Shown here piece by piece: positions 5,132 through 7,900 of a stretch of DNA of 7,900 nt (positions are counted from its first letter, which is position 1; each line of letters opens with the position of its first letter). This stretch comes from CAZKXU01 sp964556665 (GTDB lineage: Bacteria; Bdellovibrionota_C; UBA2361; CAZKXU01): assembly GCA_964556665.1 (NCBI GenBank), contig CAZKXU010000115.1:1-7900 (forward strand), read 5' to 3'. The notes beneath the pieces were generated by a model, which was not told the origin of the DNA, made no database searches, and saw only the letters and a program-made list of their open reading frames with translations. The position numbers and the translations under genes are program-made.

Positions 5132-7900
5132 ATGAGCACAGAAGATACAGGTAATATAGAAGATAAGCGTAAACGTTCTGAAGCTAAGATTAAAAAGTTA
5201 GGATCATTTCTACTGGAAGCAGAAAAGGATCTCAAGCGCGAGGAGAACCTGGCTTTAAGTAATAGCGCCCTTGCCTCATCCTTGTTCTCTAAGGCTCATC
5301 CTGAATTTTTAGAAGGAAAGACATTAAGCGACCTGGCCGAAATTACTAAAAATGCGCAAACGGTAATCAATGCACCCTCAGCTAAAACCTCAGTTCTAAT
5401 AAGCTCAGTCAATACAAGCCGTCACTCTTCATTATATATAGCACTTGGTGATCGGCCATTTATCGTAAACACAATCAATGAGTGTCTTAAAGAGTTTAAT
5501 ATTCATCCAGTTGCTTTGCTACATCCTGTTATCGTAGCTGACGGCTTCAGAATATCACTTAACTACATTGAGGTTGAACAATTAAGTGCTGAACGATTCT
5601 CAGTACTGAAAGCTGCATTAGAACGTTCTCTAACTGATCTAACTATAGCAACAGACGATTACACACCTACACTTGCGCGCGTAGAGACACTGGCACGCGT
5701 ACTTGAGAGCTGTCCTTCGACTTTGTCATTTTCATCAGTGGAGAGAAAAGAAGTTGCTGATTTTCTACGCTGGCTCTTGGATGGAGGTTTTGTATTTCTA
5801 GGATATGCCGAGTGGAAGATGGGTTCAGCCGGCCTTGTTGAGACACCTGGACTGACCTATGGGTTGTTCAACTGCAACGACAGCTTACTCGCGGATCTGC
5901 GCAAAGAGGCACACGAAGACTGTCTCAGCTTGATTAAAAACAATGATCTGATCGGCTTTGCCAAACTGCGCTCTAAGAGCACTGTTCACCGGCATGTAAG
6001 AATGAATAACATAATTGTTCAGGAGCTATCAGCGCAGGGCAACACCACAGCATTGCATACAATTATCGGTGTCCTTACCTCTAAAGCCATGGCTCAGGAA
6101 TCCTCAACCGTACCGATAATTAGAAGGAAATTTCAGCGGATTGTAGAGTTGGAGGATGCAACCCCTAATTCACATGACTATAAAAGTATCATTGCAGTCA
6201 TTGACAGCATGCCTAAAGAGGAGATCCTGCGCTTAAATATCGATGATTTACGCGAGGACATTAGTGGCATACTTTCGATACAACGTCGCAGCGAGACGAA
6301 GGTTTCTATGCGCTGGGATGAGTCTGGCCGAGGGGTTTCCGTTTTGATCGCAGTACCTCGCGACTGCTTTAATACCGAACTGCGCTTTAAACTCCAGAAC
6401 TATCTAGAAGTAACATTTGGTGCGGTTCCTGGCTCGAGCGACTACCGAGTTGCCTTAAGTAACAGACCACTAGCACGTTTTTATTTCTACGTTCCACTTG
6501 GTGGCGGCGATGCTCCACGAATAGATCTCAGGGTCATCGAGGCAGAGGTAGCCATGTTGTCACGCAGTTGGAAAGACAATTTATTAGAGAAGATTGCTCA
6601 ATCAGGATTCTTCTCAGAGCCTGACGATATAGGGCACAGATATAGTAACGCCTTCGAACAGGATTATATCGCTCTGCATTCAGTAGATGACTGCATCTCT
6701 GATATTGTTCAGATTGAAGGCTTAAGTGAGACTAAGCCTATAGGAGTGACATTAAGCAAGCCAAGCTCTGAGAGGTGTTATACTTTAACATTGTACAGCC
6801 TTGGATGCGATATTACTCTCAGTAAAACCCTCCCAATCCTAGAGAATACCGGACTTACAGTTTTGAGTGAACGTTGCTCCCGCATTGGCCTCATCTCAGG
6901 AAATGTGGCTTATATACACCGTTTCTCCTGCCAGCTGCGAAGTGGTTCTCATATTAGCGATGAAAGTTTCAAGAAAAATGTTGCTCCTGGGCTGTGTCAG
7001 ATATTTAGAGAAGAGGCAACAAACGATGCTCTCAACTGCCTCTTGATGACGGCTGACCTTAATATTAGTGCCATAGGCCTATTACGCGCATACTGTGCAC
7101 TGCTTTGGCAGATAAACAAGTTTGCTTCACGCTCAGTAATATCAAACGCGCTAGCCTCCCATCCGCAACTGGCAACTCTTCTTTGGGAGATGTTTGAGGT
7201 TAAGTTCAATCCGGCCCTTCAGGACAGCATCTATTCTCGTCAGGTGCGTTTTGGAATGCTGCTCTCTATATATCGCAACAGCGTTCGTGAAATTTCTGAC
7301 ATTACTCAAGATCGCGTACTACGTGCACTCGGAGCACTACTCGAGCATACGGTTCGAACAAACTTCTTTAAACCACACGAAGCCTTGGCTTTAAAGATCG
7401 ATTCCCGCAAGGTTGACTTTATGCCTAGCCCACGACCTCTATATGAGATCTTTGTAAGCTCAGCTCAAATTGAGGGTACTCATCTACGTAACGGCATGAT
7501 CGCGCGCGGAGGCATTCGCTTTAGTGATCGCCCTGAAGATTACCGCTCCGAAGTTGTAGGCCTGATGAAAACACAGACAATTAAGAATGTCCTAATTGTT
7601 CCAACCGGAGCAAAAGGTGGATTTATCCTTAAGCATCGACCAAGTGATCCTCAGGAAGCTGCTGAAGCTGCAAAACATGCCTACAAGAGCTATATACGCG
7701 CACTGCTTTCTATCACTGATAATCGTGTAGCAGGAAGCATAAGACACCCAGAGGGAGTTGTCGTATTAGATGGCGAGGATCCATATCTAGTTGTAGCTGC
7801 TGACAAAGGCACGGCCACCTTCAGTGACACCGCAAACAAGATCGCAGTGGAGGAGTTTGATTTTTGGCTAGGCGATGCTTTTGCTTCAGGCGGATCCAAG
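5132..7900 (+). CDS. gdhB: NAD-specific glutamate dehydrogenase, large (GDH-180) type, N-terminal part
   Basis: The first 923 codons of a protein whose family is about 1600 residues long; the window edge cuts it with the frame open. It oxidises L-glutamate to 2-oxoglutarate and ammonia with NAD+ in the cytoplasm, usually for growth on amino acids. Residues 1 to about 700 match the regulatory N-terminal region, with FLRWLLDGGFVFLGY and LLRAYCALLWQINKF recognisable. The catalytic domain starts near 770 with RGGIRFSDRPEDYR (792-805), then VPTGAKGGF (823-831) with the substrate-binding lysine, and DGEDPYLVVAADKGTATFSD (880-899). GAGG (5124-5127) precedes the ATG by 4 nt and an in-frame TGA at 5123 rules out an earlier start. 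The P. aeruginosa homologue is called gdhB. The N-terminus is somewhat divergent but all catalytic motifs visible are intact. Confidence 0.95.
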   Translation, partial: MSTEDTGNIEDKRKRSEAKIKKLGSFLLEAEKDLKREENLALSNSALASSLFSKAHPEFLEGKTLSDLAEITKNAQTVINAPSAKTSVLISSVNTSRHSSLYIALGDRPFIVNTINECLKEFNIHPVALLHPVIVADGFRISLNYIEVEQLSAERFSVLKAALERSLTDLTIATDDYTPTLARVETLARVLESCPSTLSFSSVERKEVADFLRWLLDGGFVFLGYAEWKMGSAGLVETPGLTYGLFNCNDSLLADLRKEAHEDCLSLIKNNDLIGFAKLRSKSTVHRHVRMNNIIVQELSAQGNTTALHTIIGVLTSKAMAQESSTVPIIRRKFQRIVELEDATPNSHDYKSIIAVIDSMPKEEILRLNIDDLREDISGILSIQRRSETKVSMRWDESGRGVSVLIAVPRDCFNTELRFKLQNYLEVTFGAVPGSSDYRVALSNRPLARFYFYVPLGGGDAPRIDLRVIEAEVAMLSRSWKDNLLEKIAQSGFFSEPDDIGHRYSNAFEQDYIALHSVDDCISDIVQIEGLSETKPIGVTLSKPSSERCYTLTLYSLGCDITLSKTLPILENTGLTVLSERCSRIGLISGNVAYIHRFSCQLRSGSHISDESFKKNVAPGLCQIFREEATNDALNCLLMTADLNISAIGLLRAYCALLWQINKFASRSVISNALASHPQLATLLWEMFEVKFNPALQDSIYSRQVRFGMLLSIYRNSVREISDITQDRVLRALGALLEHTVRTNFFKPHEALALKIDSRKVDFMPSPRPLYEIFVSSAQIEGTHLRNGMIARGGIRFSDRPEDYRSEVVGLMKTQTIKNVLIVPTGAKGGFILKHRPSDPQEAAEAAKHAYKSYIRALLSITDNRVAGSIRHPEGVVVLDGEDPYLVVAADKGTATFSDTANKIAVEEFDFWLGDAFASGGSK

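Noticed and set aside
6997..7899. Short open frames on both strands within 6997-7899
   Set aside because: They lie inside the glutamate dehydrogenase reading frame, which has clear family motifs throughout this stretch, and encode nothing recognisable.

Overview
The window looks like a piece of chromosome from a Gram-negative bacterium, probably a proteobacterium or a close relative. Base composition is slightly AT-rich. Three things point this way: two sigma-54 (RpoN) activators in one operon, a Sec signal peptide on a TPR protein, and a large 180-kDa-type NAD-glutamate dehydrogenase. No rRNA, tRNA or marker gene allows a finer placement.

Layout. Positions 1-79 may hold the last codons of a rightward gene. 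Positions 80-403 hold no convincing gene; they contain a GC-rich patch, a 13-bp direct repeat 51 bp apart and a set of nested inverted repeats ending in a 100-bp multi-armed foldback. Positions 404-4702 are a tight leftward operon, in transcription order: a FleQ/FlrA-like sigma-54 activator (3611-4702), an exported TPR protein (2696-3589), a soluble sensor kinase (1855-2688) and an NtrC-family response regulator (404-1858). Gaps are 21 bp, 6 bp and a 4-bp ATGA overlap. Positions 4703-5131 are a divergent control region with a structured leader for the operon, several small palindromes and a good sigma-70 promoter facing right. From 5132 to the window end runs the first 923 codons of NAD-glutamate dehydrogenase, cut by the window edge inside its catalytic domain.

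How the genes work together. The order activator, kinase, regulator matches the flagellar hierarchy cassettes flrA-flrB-flrC (Vibrio) and fleQ-fleS-fleR (Pseudomonas). The C-terminal DNA-binding segments of both activators look like those of flagellar regulators (RTTLVEK in the first, GISIRTLRNKL in the second). The inferred circuit is that the top activator turns on the kinase-regulator pair, which then drives a later class of RpoN promoters. No flagellar structural gene is in the window, so the flagellar role is inference. Unusual points are the exported TPR protein between the activator and the kinase, the complete lack of a receiver-like domain on the FleQ-type protein, and a hairpin-rich leader with a terminator-like element directly before its Shine-Dalgarno sequence. 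The dehydrogenase is an ordinary metabolic gene and probably shares only the intergenic region with the operon.
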